A stretch of 33,666 nucleotides of DNA, taken from assembly GCA_021794175.1 (NCBI GenBank), contig JAJYRI010000017.1, positions 1-33,666 of the forward strand, given 5' to 3'. Within the stretch, counting starts at the first letter, position 1, and every line of letters starts with the position of its first letter. Below, piece by piece: positions 13,042 to 20,622 of this stretch. Position numbers and translations under genes: made by a program. The notes under the pieces were generated by a model. That model saw nothing but the letters and a program-made list of their open reading frames with translations. It was not told where the DNA came from and did not search any database. Source of the stretch: a bacterium (GTDB lineage: Bacteria; Vulcanimicrobiota; Vulcanimicrobiia; Vulcanimicrobiales; Vulcanimicrobiaceae).

Positions 13042-15669
13042 ATGCTCGCGCGAACGGGCGCACGCATGCGTCTACCCTTCGCTCTTTTCTCGCTGCTCGG
13101 CGCCGTGCTTTTCCTTGCTGCCGCGCCCTCGCCGAAACCCTCGCCGAAACCTGAACGCACGCCGCACCTGAGCGGCAACGTCGTACCGATCTCTTACGAT
13201 ATTCTCATCGGTCCTCCAAAAATCAGCAGTCGAGGCGGAACCGCGGTAGGCAGCGAGCGCATCGATGTCGTCGTGCATCGACCGACGCGCGCAATCGTAC
13301 TCAACGCGTTCTCACGGATCGTCATTCTCCATGCAACCATCGACGGCAAAGCAGCGACGACGACAAAGTACCCGATCGCACAGCAGATGGCTTTTGCTAC
13401 CGGAGCCGTCATCGCTCCCGGCAAACACATCCTCACGCTGCATTTCATCGGGCGGATATTACGGGATGCCAACGGCCTTTGGCCCGATGGTTTCACGCGG
13501 AAAAACACACCGAATTTTGTCACGCTTTTCGAACCGTCCACCGCGCGCACGCTCTTCCCGTGCTTCGACGAGCCGCGATTCCACGCGCGCTTCCGGCTGC
13601 GCGTCATCGCCCCCAGCGACTGGCGGGTCGTATCGAACGCTCCGCTGCAGAGCCACGCGCCGGTGCGAGGAAATCCGACGAACAGCATGTTTACCTTCGC
13701 GTGGACGCCGCCGATACCGACCTACCTTTTTACGCTTGACATGGGACGTTTTATTACCGTGCGCGGACACGCAGCGGGGGTTCCGGTAGCGGTTTATGTT
13801 GCGCCGGGGGCAGAAAAGATTGCCGCAACCGTGCTGCATACCGCGGAGCAATCACTCACGTTTTACTCTCACCTCTTCGGCGTTCGATACCCAATGCCGA
13901 AGCTCGACATCGTCGTTGCGGCCGGCGTTCTCAACGATGTCGAGGAAGGGCTCGGCGCGATTACGATTTATACCGAGTCCGACGTCTCCGGAAAACAATC
14001 CAACGGGGGCCTTGCCGACAAGCAGACCGCTTTCGATTATGTCGCGCAGCCGATCTCTCAACAGTGGTTTGGCGGCCTCGTCGGCATCCGTTCCTGGAAC
14101 GACGCCTGGTTGACGCAGGGGCTCTCGTCGTGGGCGACGCAAAAAGCAGAACAACGCTTTCACCCGGAGTTCGCGGCGATCCCTCAAGACGACGACTGGT
14201 CGTGGAACGCGATGAGTCTCTGGGGCTCGCTCGACGCGCTGCACGATCGTTCCGTCGACGATCGAGATCCATCGGCTTTCAAACGTATGATGGCCGGCGC
14301 GACGGACACCGGTGTCGCCGTCCTCACGCAATGGGAAGCATACATCGGTGCGGCGCGAATGAAGGCGGCGGTCCATCGTTTTCTCATCGCACACGCCTGG
14401 CACACCGCTACCGATGCCGACTTCTGGCACGCATTTCGTACCCCACAGGCTCGCCGTTACGGCGCTTCGTGGATGAATCAACCCGGCGCACCCGCGCTCG
14501 AGCTTCACGTGTCCTGCGTTGCGGGGACGCGGCGGATAACGTTCGCGCAAACGCCGCTCGTAAACGGCTATTTTCGCAGTTCGCCGGGCGCGCGTTGGTC
14601 GCTGCCGATCTCGGTCACCTATGCTGGTGTCGCGCACTGGCTGTTGCTCGATACCCGTTCGACGACCGCCTCGATGGGAACGTGCGACGAGCCGTTCACG
14701 ATCGATGCCGGATTGCGGCCGCCCTATCCGACTTTGCTCCCACTCTCCGTGCTCGACGCCGTCGCGCATGCGCCGTCGGCGGCACCGATCGATCGTACGC
14801 GCATCTTGCGCGATACCGCTGCGCTTTACGCAAGCGGGTTAGCAACGATGCCGCAATTGCTCGCCGCCGTGCGCATCGATCCCGGGTACGCTGTCGGTCA
14901 GGCGTTTCTTCGCGATGTTACGTGGGATTTGCAGGGCGCGGCGACGGCACTGGTTGGAACGCCGTACGAACGTGTTTTCACCGCCGAGATGAATGCAGCG
15001 CTGCTCCCATTTGTAAAGAGCGAGAGGACTCCGAAGGGGCCGCTCGCGATCCAAGAACTCTCCGAGCTATACGATCCCCTTGCATACGCGCCCAAGAAAA
15101 GCATCGCGCTACCGCTACTACGGATTTGGAGACACGAGCACGCGCCGAAGCAGCCGATTATTTTCAACACGCAAGCGGACTGGTGGACGGTCACATATGC
15201 TGCTTCTGCGGGAACGCCCGCTGATTTTCAATGGGCACTGGCACATGTCCCCGACAACAACGGCATCAACGATCCGGCGCCGTTTCTCTTCGGTGCGCGT
15301 GACCCTCACGAAATACTGGCGATTATCCATGCCCTCCGACTGAAACACGTGGACTATCCATCGGTGCTTTGGCGCTTCGGCCGGAAGCATCCACACTTGA
15401 TTTCGGCCTACCTCGTCCGCAAGACCAACGAAGTATTGCAAGCGATACCAGCGGCTAAACGCGGCAAGAGCTTTGCCGATGGGATTGCTCGCGGCCCCTG
15501 GGTCGCCCGCACCCCCGCCCAATGGCAGCGCTATCTTGATGCCGTCCTACCAAAAAGCGATGCGCCCGCAATCGACCATGCGATGAAGATCATTCGCGAC
15601 CACTGGAAGTTGCGGCGGCGCTTGGAGGGAGAGTTCTCCGCACCCAAATCCGCGTGCCGTCGGTGCTAA
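13042..15669 (+). CDS. secreted M1-aminopeptidase homologue, predicted catalytically dead
   Basis: The 875-aa protein has an N-terminal signal peptide (RMRLPFALFSLLGAVLFLAAAP) and then the M1 architecture: an N-terminal beta domain with FPCFDEPRFHARF, a thermolysin-like domain and a helical C-terminal region. The zinc site HExxH(x18)E is replaced: Q336-P337-I-S-Q340 stands where HExxH belongs, followed by WFGGLV, and Q359 stands in WLTQG where the third ligand Glu belongs, at exactly the right spacing. The GAMEN loop is GAITI (305-309). All ligand and catalytic residues are therefore lost while the fold is kept. I infer a binding or structural role outside the membrane. AGGA lies about 7 nt before ATG 13042; ATG 13066 is the alternative. 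Its 3' end overlaps comEC by 80 nt. Confidence 0.88.
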   Translation: MLARTGARMRLPFALFSLLGAVLFLAAAPSPKPSPKPERTPHLSGNVVPISYDILIGPPKISSRGGTAVGSERIDVVVHRPTRAIVLNAFSRIVILHATIDGKAATTTKYPIAQQMAFATGAVIAPGKHILTLHFIGRILRDANGLWPDGFTRKNTPNFVTLFEPSTARTLFPCFDEPRFHARFRLRVIAPSDWRVVSNAPLQSHAPVRGNPTNSMFTFAWTPPIPTYLFTLDMGRFITVRGHAAGVPVAVYVAPGAEKIAATVLHTAEQSLTFYSHLFGVRYPMPKLDIVVAAGVLNDVEEGLGAITIYTESDVSGKQSNGGLADKQTAFDYVAQPISQQWFGGLVGIRSWNDAWLTQGLSSWATQKAEQRFHPEFAAIPQDDDWSWNAMSLWGSLDALHDRSVDDRDPSAFKRMMAGATDTGVAVLTQWEAYIGAARMKAAVHRFLIAHAWHTATDADFWHAFRTPQARRYGASWMNQPGAPALELHVSCVAGTRRITFAQTPLVNGYFRSSPGARWSLPISVTYAGVAHWLLLDTRSTTASMGTCDEPFTIDAGLRPPYPTLLPLSVLDAVAHAPSAAPIDRTRILRDTAALYASGLATMPQLLAAVRIDPGYAVGQAFLRDVTWDLQGAATALVGTPYERVFTAEMNAALLPFVKSERTPKGPLAIQELSELYDPLAYAPKKSIALPLLRIWRHEHAPKQPIIFNTQADWWTVTYAASAGTPADFQWALAHVPDNNGINDPAPFLFGARDPHEILAIIHALRLKHVDYPSVLWRFGRKHPHLISAYLVRKTNEVLQAIPAAKRGKSFADGIARGPWVARTPAQWQRYLDAVLPKSDAPAIDHAMKIIRDHWKLRRRLEGEFSAPKSACRRC

Positions 15670-17920
15670 GGGCGATCTCGCCGTCGCGATCGGTACGAAA
15701 GACCCGCGCACCGATTGCATGCAGGCGAGCGAGCGTCGCCGGGGCGGGCTGCCCGTAGCGGTTGTCGCGCCCGACCGAGATGAGCGCGATGCGCGGGCGC
15801 ACCATCGCGAGAAACGCCGAGGACGAAGCGAAGCGGCTGCCGTGATGCCCGACTTTCAGCACCGTGACGTGGAGATCGACGCCTTCGCGCATCCACCAAC
15901 GCTCCATCGTCGCCGTTGCATCGCCGGTAAAAAGCATGCTGAACCTGCGGTAGCGCAGCACGAACGCCAACGAGTTATCGTTGACGCGATTCTTTCCGTC
16001 GGCGAGGTGCGGCAGCATCGGCCCGATGAACCGCAGGCTCGTTCCGTCGTCGAATCGCCATCGCGTATCGGCATGCGGTCGTACGATCGGAATACTGCGT
16101 CGGCGCGCAACACGAAGAGCATCGAGATAGGCCGGGCCGCTATAGCGCTCGCCCGGATCGACGAGCGCACCGACGCGTAGCGCGCGCAGCAACGGAGCGA
16201 TGCCGCCGGCATGATCGCCGTGCGCGTGCGAGAGCATCGCGAAATCGAGCGCGTGGATGCCACGTCGTAAGAGAAACGGCAGCACCGTGCGTTCGCCGAC
16301 GCGCTCCGCGGCGGCGAGGGCGTTGGGATCGTTTCCGCGCTCCATCTTTCCACCGGCATCGACGACGAATGCATGCCCGCCCGGCGTGCGGATCAAGAGC
16401 GCTTCACCCTGTCCGACATCGATCGCCCACACGCGCAAACGCGTATCGATGCCCTGCGGCGGAGCGAGCACGAACCAGCACGCCGCGGCGAACGCCACGC
16501 ATGCAGCGCGCAGGTTACGACTACGCAACGCGTGGAGTGCGAGCAGCAGCCCGACGTCGTAGGCGGCGATGCAGGGAATCGGTGCGGGCGTCATCGCGAT
16601 GCTTGCCGCCGGAAGCGAGGCAAAGAAATGCACCGCTGCAAGTTGCCACGCGAGCAACCACGCGGTGAGGTTTGCGAGCCCCGCCGCGATCGCCGGCATC
16701 GGCGTTGCAAGCAACGTCAGCGCCCCGCAGAGCATCGTCGCGCCGACGCTGGGCACGACGGCGAGATTGGCGAGCAATGCGTAGGGTGCAAACTGCAGAA
16801 AGACCGCGGCGCTAACCGGCCAGGTTCCGAGTTGTGTCGCGATGGTCAGCAACAGCGCCTCGCGGGCGATCCGCGGGAAAGCCATGCGTTCCAGCAACGG
16901 TTCGATCGCCGGAGCGCAGGCGATAATCGCACCGACGCACGAAAACGAAAGCGCGAACGAAGCACTCGCGATGCTCGCGGGCTGCAACGCGACGATCGTC
17001 AGCATCGCCGCCGCATATGCGTCCAGCGAAAGCGCGCTGCGCCCGAAGGCGTACGCGAGCAGCGCAAAGGTCGCCATCATCGCCGCGCGCTCGGTCGGCA
17101 GATGGGCGCCGGCAAAGAGCGCAAAGCTCCAGAGCACCACGAGCGCGAGCGCCGCAACGACGATGCGCGGCAACGGGAACGCACGCAACAGTGCAAGCGC
17201 AATCGCGAGAACGACGCCGAGATGGAGGCCCGCGGTCACCAGCACGTGTACCGTTCCGGTGCGGGTAAATTCCGCGCGCACCTCGGCGGGAATCCCGTCG
17301 CGCGTTCCCCAGAGCTCCCCCGAAAGCAACGCGACATCGAGCGGCGAGAAAGAGGTTCGCAGACGCGCCGATGCCCAGCGGTGCACGCGCGCAAACAACG
17401 AGAGCTGCGGCGGCGTGCGACGGACGGCGAGAATTTCGGCGTGCGCGAGTTGGCCGACGAAACCACGCTCGGCTTCGATCGCGCGTAGATCGGGATCGCC
17501 GCGGTTGCGTGGGGCATCGAAGGCTTCCAAACGGCCGCGCAGCAGCAGGGTGCTGCCCTCGGGCACGCAGTGCCGCAGCACCGCTTCGACGCGCGGGGCA
17601 TTCGTCAGCGCAAGCGCGGTGCGACAGCCGCCGCCGGGCAATGCGACCGCGCTTCCGGCGACCGCTTCGTAGCGCGCCGTGCGCGCGACCGCCAGCGGCC
17701 GATCGAACGCGCCCTGCAGGCGCGCGTCGAGACCGGCGACCAGGGCGATCGCCGTGAGGCTGAGAAAGAGGCCCGGCCGCGTTCCACGCCGCCATAGAAA
17801 AAAGAAGGCGACGCTCGCGGCTGCGATGACGGTCGCTCGCGCATCGGCGGGGATCGGTTCGAAGAGAGCCGCTCCGCACGCAAAGGCGCCGGCGATCGCG
17901 GGAAGGCTGAGGCGTTGCAT
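15590..17920 (-). CDS. comEC: ComEC/Rec2 competence membrane channel
   Basis: This inner-membrane protein carries single-stranded DNA into the cell in natural transformation. In 776 aa it has an N-terminal region with several hydrophobic segments, the Competence core (LSGELWGTRDGIPAEVRAEFTRTGTVHVLVTAGLHLGVV, then many membrane helices) and a C-terminal metallo-beta-lactamase domain with H565-x-H567-x-D569-H570 (LSHAHGDHAGG), preceded by IDVGQGEALLIRTPGG. It is full length with all three parts. ATG 17920 is chosen because AGAGGA lies about 8 nt upstream; the frame is open to 18172, but that part overlaps the divergent epimerase gene and is not protein-like. comEA lies 5 kb away on the other strand, so a competence pilus/DNA-uptake system probably exists in this genome. 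Confidence 0.94.
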   Translation of the reverse strand: MQRLSLPAIAGAFACGAALFEPIPADARATVIAAASVAFFFLWRRGTRPGLFLSLTAIALVAGLDARLQGAFDRPLAVARTARYEAVAGSAVALPGGGCRTALALTNAPRVEAVLRHCVPEGSTLLLRGRLEAFDAPRNRGDPDLRAIEAERGFVGQLAHAEILAVRRTPPQLSLFARVHRWASARLRTSFSPLDVALLSGELWGTRDGIPAEVRAEFTRTGTVHVLVTAGLHLGVVLAIALALLRAFPLPRIVVAALALVVLWSFALFAGAHLPTERAAMMATFALLAYAFGRSALSLDAYAAAMLTIVALQPASIASASFALSFSCVGAIIACAPAIEPLLERMAFPRIAREALLLTIATQLGTWPVSAAVFLQFAPYALLANLAVVPSVGATMLCGALTLLATPMPAIAAGLANLTAWLLAWQLAAVHFFASLPAASIAMTPAPIPCIAAYDVGLLLALHALRSRNLRAACVAFAAACWFVLAPPQGIDTRLRVWAIDVGQGEALLIRTPGGHAFVVDAGGKMERGNDPNALAAAERVGERTVLPFLLRRGIHALDFAMLSHAHGDHAGGIAPLLRALRVGALVDPGERYSGPAYLDALRVARRRSIPIVRPHADTRWRFDDGTSLRFIGPMLPHLADGKNRVNDNSLAFVLRYRRFSMLFTGDATATMERWWMREGVDLHVTVLKVGHHGSRFASSSAFLAMVRPRIALISVGRDNRYGQPAPATLARLHAIGARVFRTDRDGEIALSTDGTRIWVRRTLPPSAAATSSGRE

Positions 17921-17984
17921 CCTCAGGTTCCTCTGCGTCGAACGCGACGCCTGGCAAGAGCGTAGAATACGGAAAGAGGATAGC

Positions 17985-18908
17985 ATGCGCGTACTTATCA
18001 CCGGCGGCGCCGGATTCATCGGCTCGCATATCGCCGATGCATATATCGCGGCGGGGCACGAAGTGCTCGCGCTCGATTCGCTTTGGGAGCATGGCGGCGG
18101 GCGGCGCGCGAACCTCCCCGAGAAAGCCGCGTTCGTGCATATGGATATCCGCGACGAGAACGTCGCGCGCATCTTCGCCGAATTTCAGCCCGATGTCGTG
18201 AGCCATCACGCGGCGCAGCATTCCGTCGCGATCTCGGCGCGCGAGCCTCGCTACGATGCCGATGTGAACGTCATCGGCATGCTCAACGTGCTCGAGGCGG
18301 CGGTAAAGACCGGCGTCAAGAAAGTCATCTTCGCATCGAGCGCCGCAACCTACGGCAACCCGGAGCGCGTGCCCGTCGTCGAAAGCTCGCCGCAACGCCC
18401 CGTCTCTCCGTACGGCATCACGAAGATGGTTACCGAACACTACCTACGCTTCTACCGCGCCGAGAAGGGACTCGATTTCACCGCGCTACGATACGGCAAC
18501 GTCTACGGGCCGCGCCAGGATCCCAACGGCGAAGCGGGCGTCATCGCGATCTTCATCGGCCGCTTTCTCAAGCACGAAGGCGTGCGCATCGATTGGGACG
18601 GCGAACAGACACGCGATTACGTCTACGTAAAAGATGTCGCTCGCGCCAATCTCGCCGCGCTCGAGCGCGGCTCCGGCGAATGTTTCGTTATCGGCACGGG
18701 CGCGCGCACCAGCGTCAACGATATCTACCACGCGCTCGTCGATATCAGCGGCTTCGAAGCGCCGATTATGCGTGCCGAACGGCGCGCCGGCGATGCGCGC
18801 GATATCGGCTACGATCCCGCGCTCGCGCGCGAAGTGCTGCAGTGGGCCGCGCAGACGCAACTTCGCGACGGCATGCGCGAGACGTACGAGTACTTCTCAG
18901 CGCTGTAG
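17985..18908 (+). CDS. NAD-dependent sugar-nucleotide epimerase/dehydratase (UDP-glucose 4-epimerase-like)
   Basis: This 307-aa short-chain dehydrogenase of the extended type most resembles UDP-glucose 4-epimerases. The NAD-binding TGGAGFIGSH is at residues 6-15; the catalytic triad is Ser118/119 (ASSAATYG), Tyr143 and Lys147 (SPYGITK). The nucleotide-sugar site shows LRYGNVYGPRQDP and the late DYVYVKDVARA. The exact sugar cannot be told from sequence. AAGAGGA lies about 5 nt before ATG 17985. It is divergent from comEC with 64 nt between, and alone on its strand. Its product probably feeds surface polysaccharide synthesis. Confidence 0.92.
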   Translation: MRVLITGGAGFIGSHIADAYIAAGHEVLALDSLWEHGGGRRANLPEKAAFVHMDIRDENVARIFAEFQPDVVSHHAAQHSVAISAREPRYDADVNVIGMLNVLEAAVKTGVKKVIFASSAATYGNPERVPVVESSPQRPVSPYGITKMVTEHYLRFYRAEKGLDFTALRYGNVYGPRQDPNGEAGVIAIFIGRFLKHEGVRIDWDGEQTRDYVYVKDVARANLAALERGSGECFVIGTGARTSVNDIYHALVDISGFEAPIMRAERRAGDARDIGYDPALAREVLQWAAQTQLRDGMRETYEYFSAL

Positions 18909-18956
18909 CGCTCGAGTGCCTGGCGGCACGGTCACCTCAGAGTAGCGAGAAAGCCC

Positions 18957-19024
18957 TGTCATCCCGAGTAGGGGTGCTTTGTTATCCCGAGTAGCCGCTG
19001 CAAGCGGCGTACTCAGCGTGACAA
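18957..19024. repeat. REP-like palindromic spacer repeat
   Basis: tgtcatcccgagta (18957-18970) is followed by tgttatcccgagta (18980-18993) and an inverted arm tactcagcgtgacaa (19010-19024). The inner arms gagtagccgct and agcggcgtactc pair with one bulge. The tgtcatcccgag...ctcagcgtgaca pattern is typical of dispersed intergenic palindromes. The rest of this spacer (18909-19090) shows no gene. Confidence 0.5.
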
Positions 19025-19090
19025 GAATCCACGTTTGGCGTGACCGTGAGCGTCATCCGGATGAGCGTATTGAAACGGAAACAAAAAATT

Positions 19091-19366
19091 CTAGAACTCC
19101 CGTTGGATGCTACGATACACAAGAACAGCGAACGCGCAAAACACGACGAATGACCAGAATACTAGCCCGTAAGCATGTGTCGTTATCGTTATCGCTCCAA
19201 ACAAAATAATCGCGATGTACACAACCAGGAAGAATAAATCGCGATGTTTTTCTGCGGTACTACCGTATGTTCCAAAAAAATATCGATTGCTTTTTCCTAC
19301 GATAGCAAGCACAACGCCCAAAAACAACAGCAGACAGAGTGCGGCAAATGCGATTCTTGAAATCAT
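19091..19366 (-). CDS. small membrane protein, uncharacterised (91 aa)
   Basis: Three hydrophobic segments are visible: about 3-25 (RIAFAALCLLLFLGVVLAIV), 44-62 (LFFLVVYIAIILFGAITI) and 67-86 (GLVFWSFVVFCAFAVLVY). A charged loop, GKSNRYFFGTYGSTAEKHRD, lies between the first two. It resembles no family I can name. The ATG overlaps the stop codon of the upstream 102-aa gene (TAATG), so translation is coupled. The base composition is clearly richer in A+T than the flanking leuS and epimerase genes, as for the whole three-gene operon. Confidence 0.7.
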   Translation of the reverse strand: MISRIAFAALCLLLFLGVVLAIVGKSNRYFFGTYGSTAEKHRDLFFLVVYIAIILFGAITITTHAYGLVFWSFVVFCAFAVLVYRSIQREF

Positions 19367-19674
19367 TATCTCGGCTTATGCAGACGGCTGCCCCTAAGGT
19401 AGTTGCCGAGAAAAAACAAGTAAAAGATCGCAAAAATAGTTTCTAATGCGACGAACGTAACGCCACTAGGGCTAAGTGAGTGGCTGTTGGTTTGTAAGTG
19501 TGGAAGGACATAAAAAACTGTCACGGTCATTTGTGCGCACCATATCGATGTAATGACATGAATTGATTTTCGTGGGTCCTTTGGTTGAAAGCGCGCGGCA
19601 AGTATAAGCTGAAGAAAACAAGCAATCAAAAGAACCGAGGAAAAAATTGACTCCAGGGCGTGCGGATGGCTCAT
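19366..19674 (-). CDS. small membrane protein, uncharacterised (102 aa)
   Basis: The 102-aa protein has three likely membrane helices: about 9-27 (SIFSSVLLIACFLQLILAA), 39-57 (HVITSIWCAQMTVTVFYVL) and 72-91 (TFVALETIFAIFYLFFLGNYL). Its tail is basic (RGSRLHKPR), which suggests a cytoplasmic C terminus. No family is recognised. It starts 13 nt after the lipoprotein stop codon and overlaps the next gene by one base, so it is the middle gene of a three-gene operon. A+T-rich composition suggests transfer from another genome. Confidence 0.7.
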   Translation of the reverse strand: MSHPHALESIFSSVLLIACFLQLILAARFQPKDPRKSIHVITSIWCAQMTVTVFYVLPHLQTNSHSLSPSGVTFVALETIFAIFYLFFLGNYLRGSRLHKPR

Positions 19675-19687
19675 AATGCGTCTCTAA

Positions 19688-20479
19688 TTATGAGTGGCCA
19701 GAAGTGCATTTTATGAGTTCGTAAATGGTGAGGAGACTCAGTCCGGCAGCTGCCAAGAGCGCGAGAAGAGCAGCCCACTCGGGCGATAACAACGTTCCGA
19801 AAACAAGAGCAAAAAACTCACCAATCGACGCGAACGTTATTGGGTTATTCAGCAAGTTTTTTGCAGCTGCTTTTGATATCATCGAAAATACCGGGCTAGC
19901 GAGAATTCCTTGAGCCACGGACGCGACTCCTGAGAAGACCGTCGCGAACGCCTCCACCGTGCAGTTCGGAGCGGGACTCGGCTTCACGCCTGTTCCAGTG
20001 ATGGTGGGACCTGTATTGGTGACGCCTGGTCCATAAAGCGTAGATACGAGCGTAAAGAATCCCGCTGAACCGCCACTGCTAATGATCCCCTCGTTAAATG
20101 GCCCCACTGATGGGACGATCGCGATGACTGAAAGGGGCGACGGGGTAGGCGCGGGCGAACTGCACACCGCGGCAACGCGCCTATCGGTTGGCGTTCCCAC
20201 CGACTCCGGCGTCTGTCCGCACGTGGTTTCATTACCGCTGCTGCGTGAGGGAACGATGATCGAACGAAATTCGGGGAGAACCACAAAGGTCGTCCCTTGG
20301 TCGATCGCGGCGACACCCGTCCTCCGCATCAACCTGAAGAGATTCTGTTCACCAGGTAGCACCGTACCGTTCGGAACATAGTCCATCGGCGGCGAGGATT
20401 TTCCGCCCCCGCAAGCCGCCAGAACTCCCAATCCTCCAGCAGCGGCGCATCCAAAAATAAAATTACGTCGAGAATTCAT
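19688..20479 (-). CDS. Tat-type lipoprotein with hydrophobic C terminus, uncharacterised (263 aa)
   Basis: The N terminus MNSRRNFIFGCAAAGGLG then VLAAC combines a twin-arginine-like motif (SRRNFI) and a lipobox ending at Cys23, so the protein is probably exported folded and lipid-anchored. After a Gly/Ser-rich linker comes a Ser/Thr/Pro-rich middle with several Cys, then a hydrophobic C-terminal third (about 205-255) with two segments that could enter a membrane (FASIGEFFALVFGTLL and WAALLALLAAAGLSLLTIYEL). No family is recognised. I chose ATG 20479; the earlier TTG at 20509 would put ten extra residues before a perfect signal sequence. It heads an operon with the two small membrane proteins, which may act with it. 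Confidence 0.75.
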   Translation of the reverse strand: MNSRRNFIFGCAAAGGLGVLAACGGGKSSPPMDYVPNGTVLPGEQNLFRLMRRTGVAAIDQGTTFVVLPEFRSIIVPSRSSGNETTCGQTPESVGTPTDRRVAAVCSSPAPTPSPLSVIAIVPSVGPFNEGIISSGGSAGFFTLVSTLYGPGVTNTGPTITGTGVKPSPAPNCTVEAFATVFSGVASVAQGILASPVFSMISKAAAKNLLNNPITFASIGEFFALVFGTLLSPEWAALLALLAAAGLSLLTIYELIKCTSGHS

Positions 20480-20549
20480 TTGGTGGTTGCGTTGCAAGGT
20501 GCCCTCCAAAAAAACGATGCTATTTCGAGCGCTTTTTCACATTCTCACT

Positions 20550-20567
20550 CCCCCCCCCCTTTTTTTT
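20550..20567. repeat. homopolymer tract C10T8
   Basis: Ten C followed directly by eight T stand in the spacer between leuS and the lipoprotein operon. Such tracts slip readily during replication and are also common assembly or read-error sites. Confidence 0.85.
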
Positions 20568-20591
20568 GATCGCGCCTTAATGTTTCGCAAG

Positions 20592-20604
20592 GGGCGCTTC
20601 GCCC
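20592..20604 (-). terminator. possible weak terminator hairpin after leuS
   Basis: On the + strand, gggcg (20592-20596), ctt loop, cgccc (20600-20604) form a short GC-rich hairpin about 19 nt past the leuS stop codon. There is no T run directly after it in the leuS direction, so it would be a poor intrinsic terminator. Confidence 0.25.
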
Positions 20605-20622
20605 GTGTTATCGGCGCACGCG

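Noticed and set aside
17921-18172. N-terminal extension of comEC
   Set aside because: It covers the divergent epimerase start and is not membrane-protein-like; ATG 17920 has a good ribosome site.
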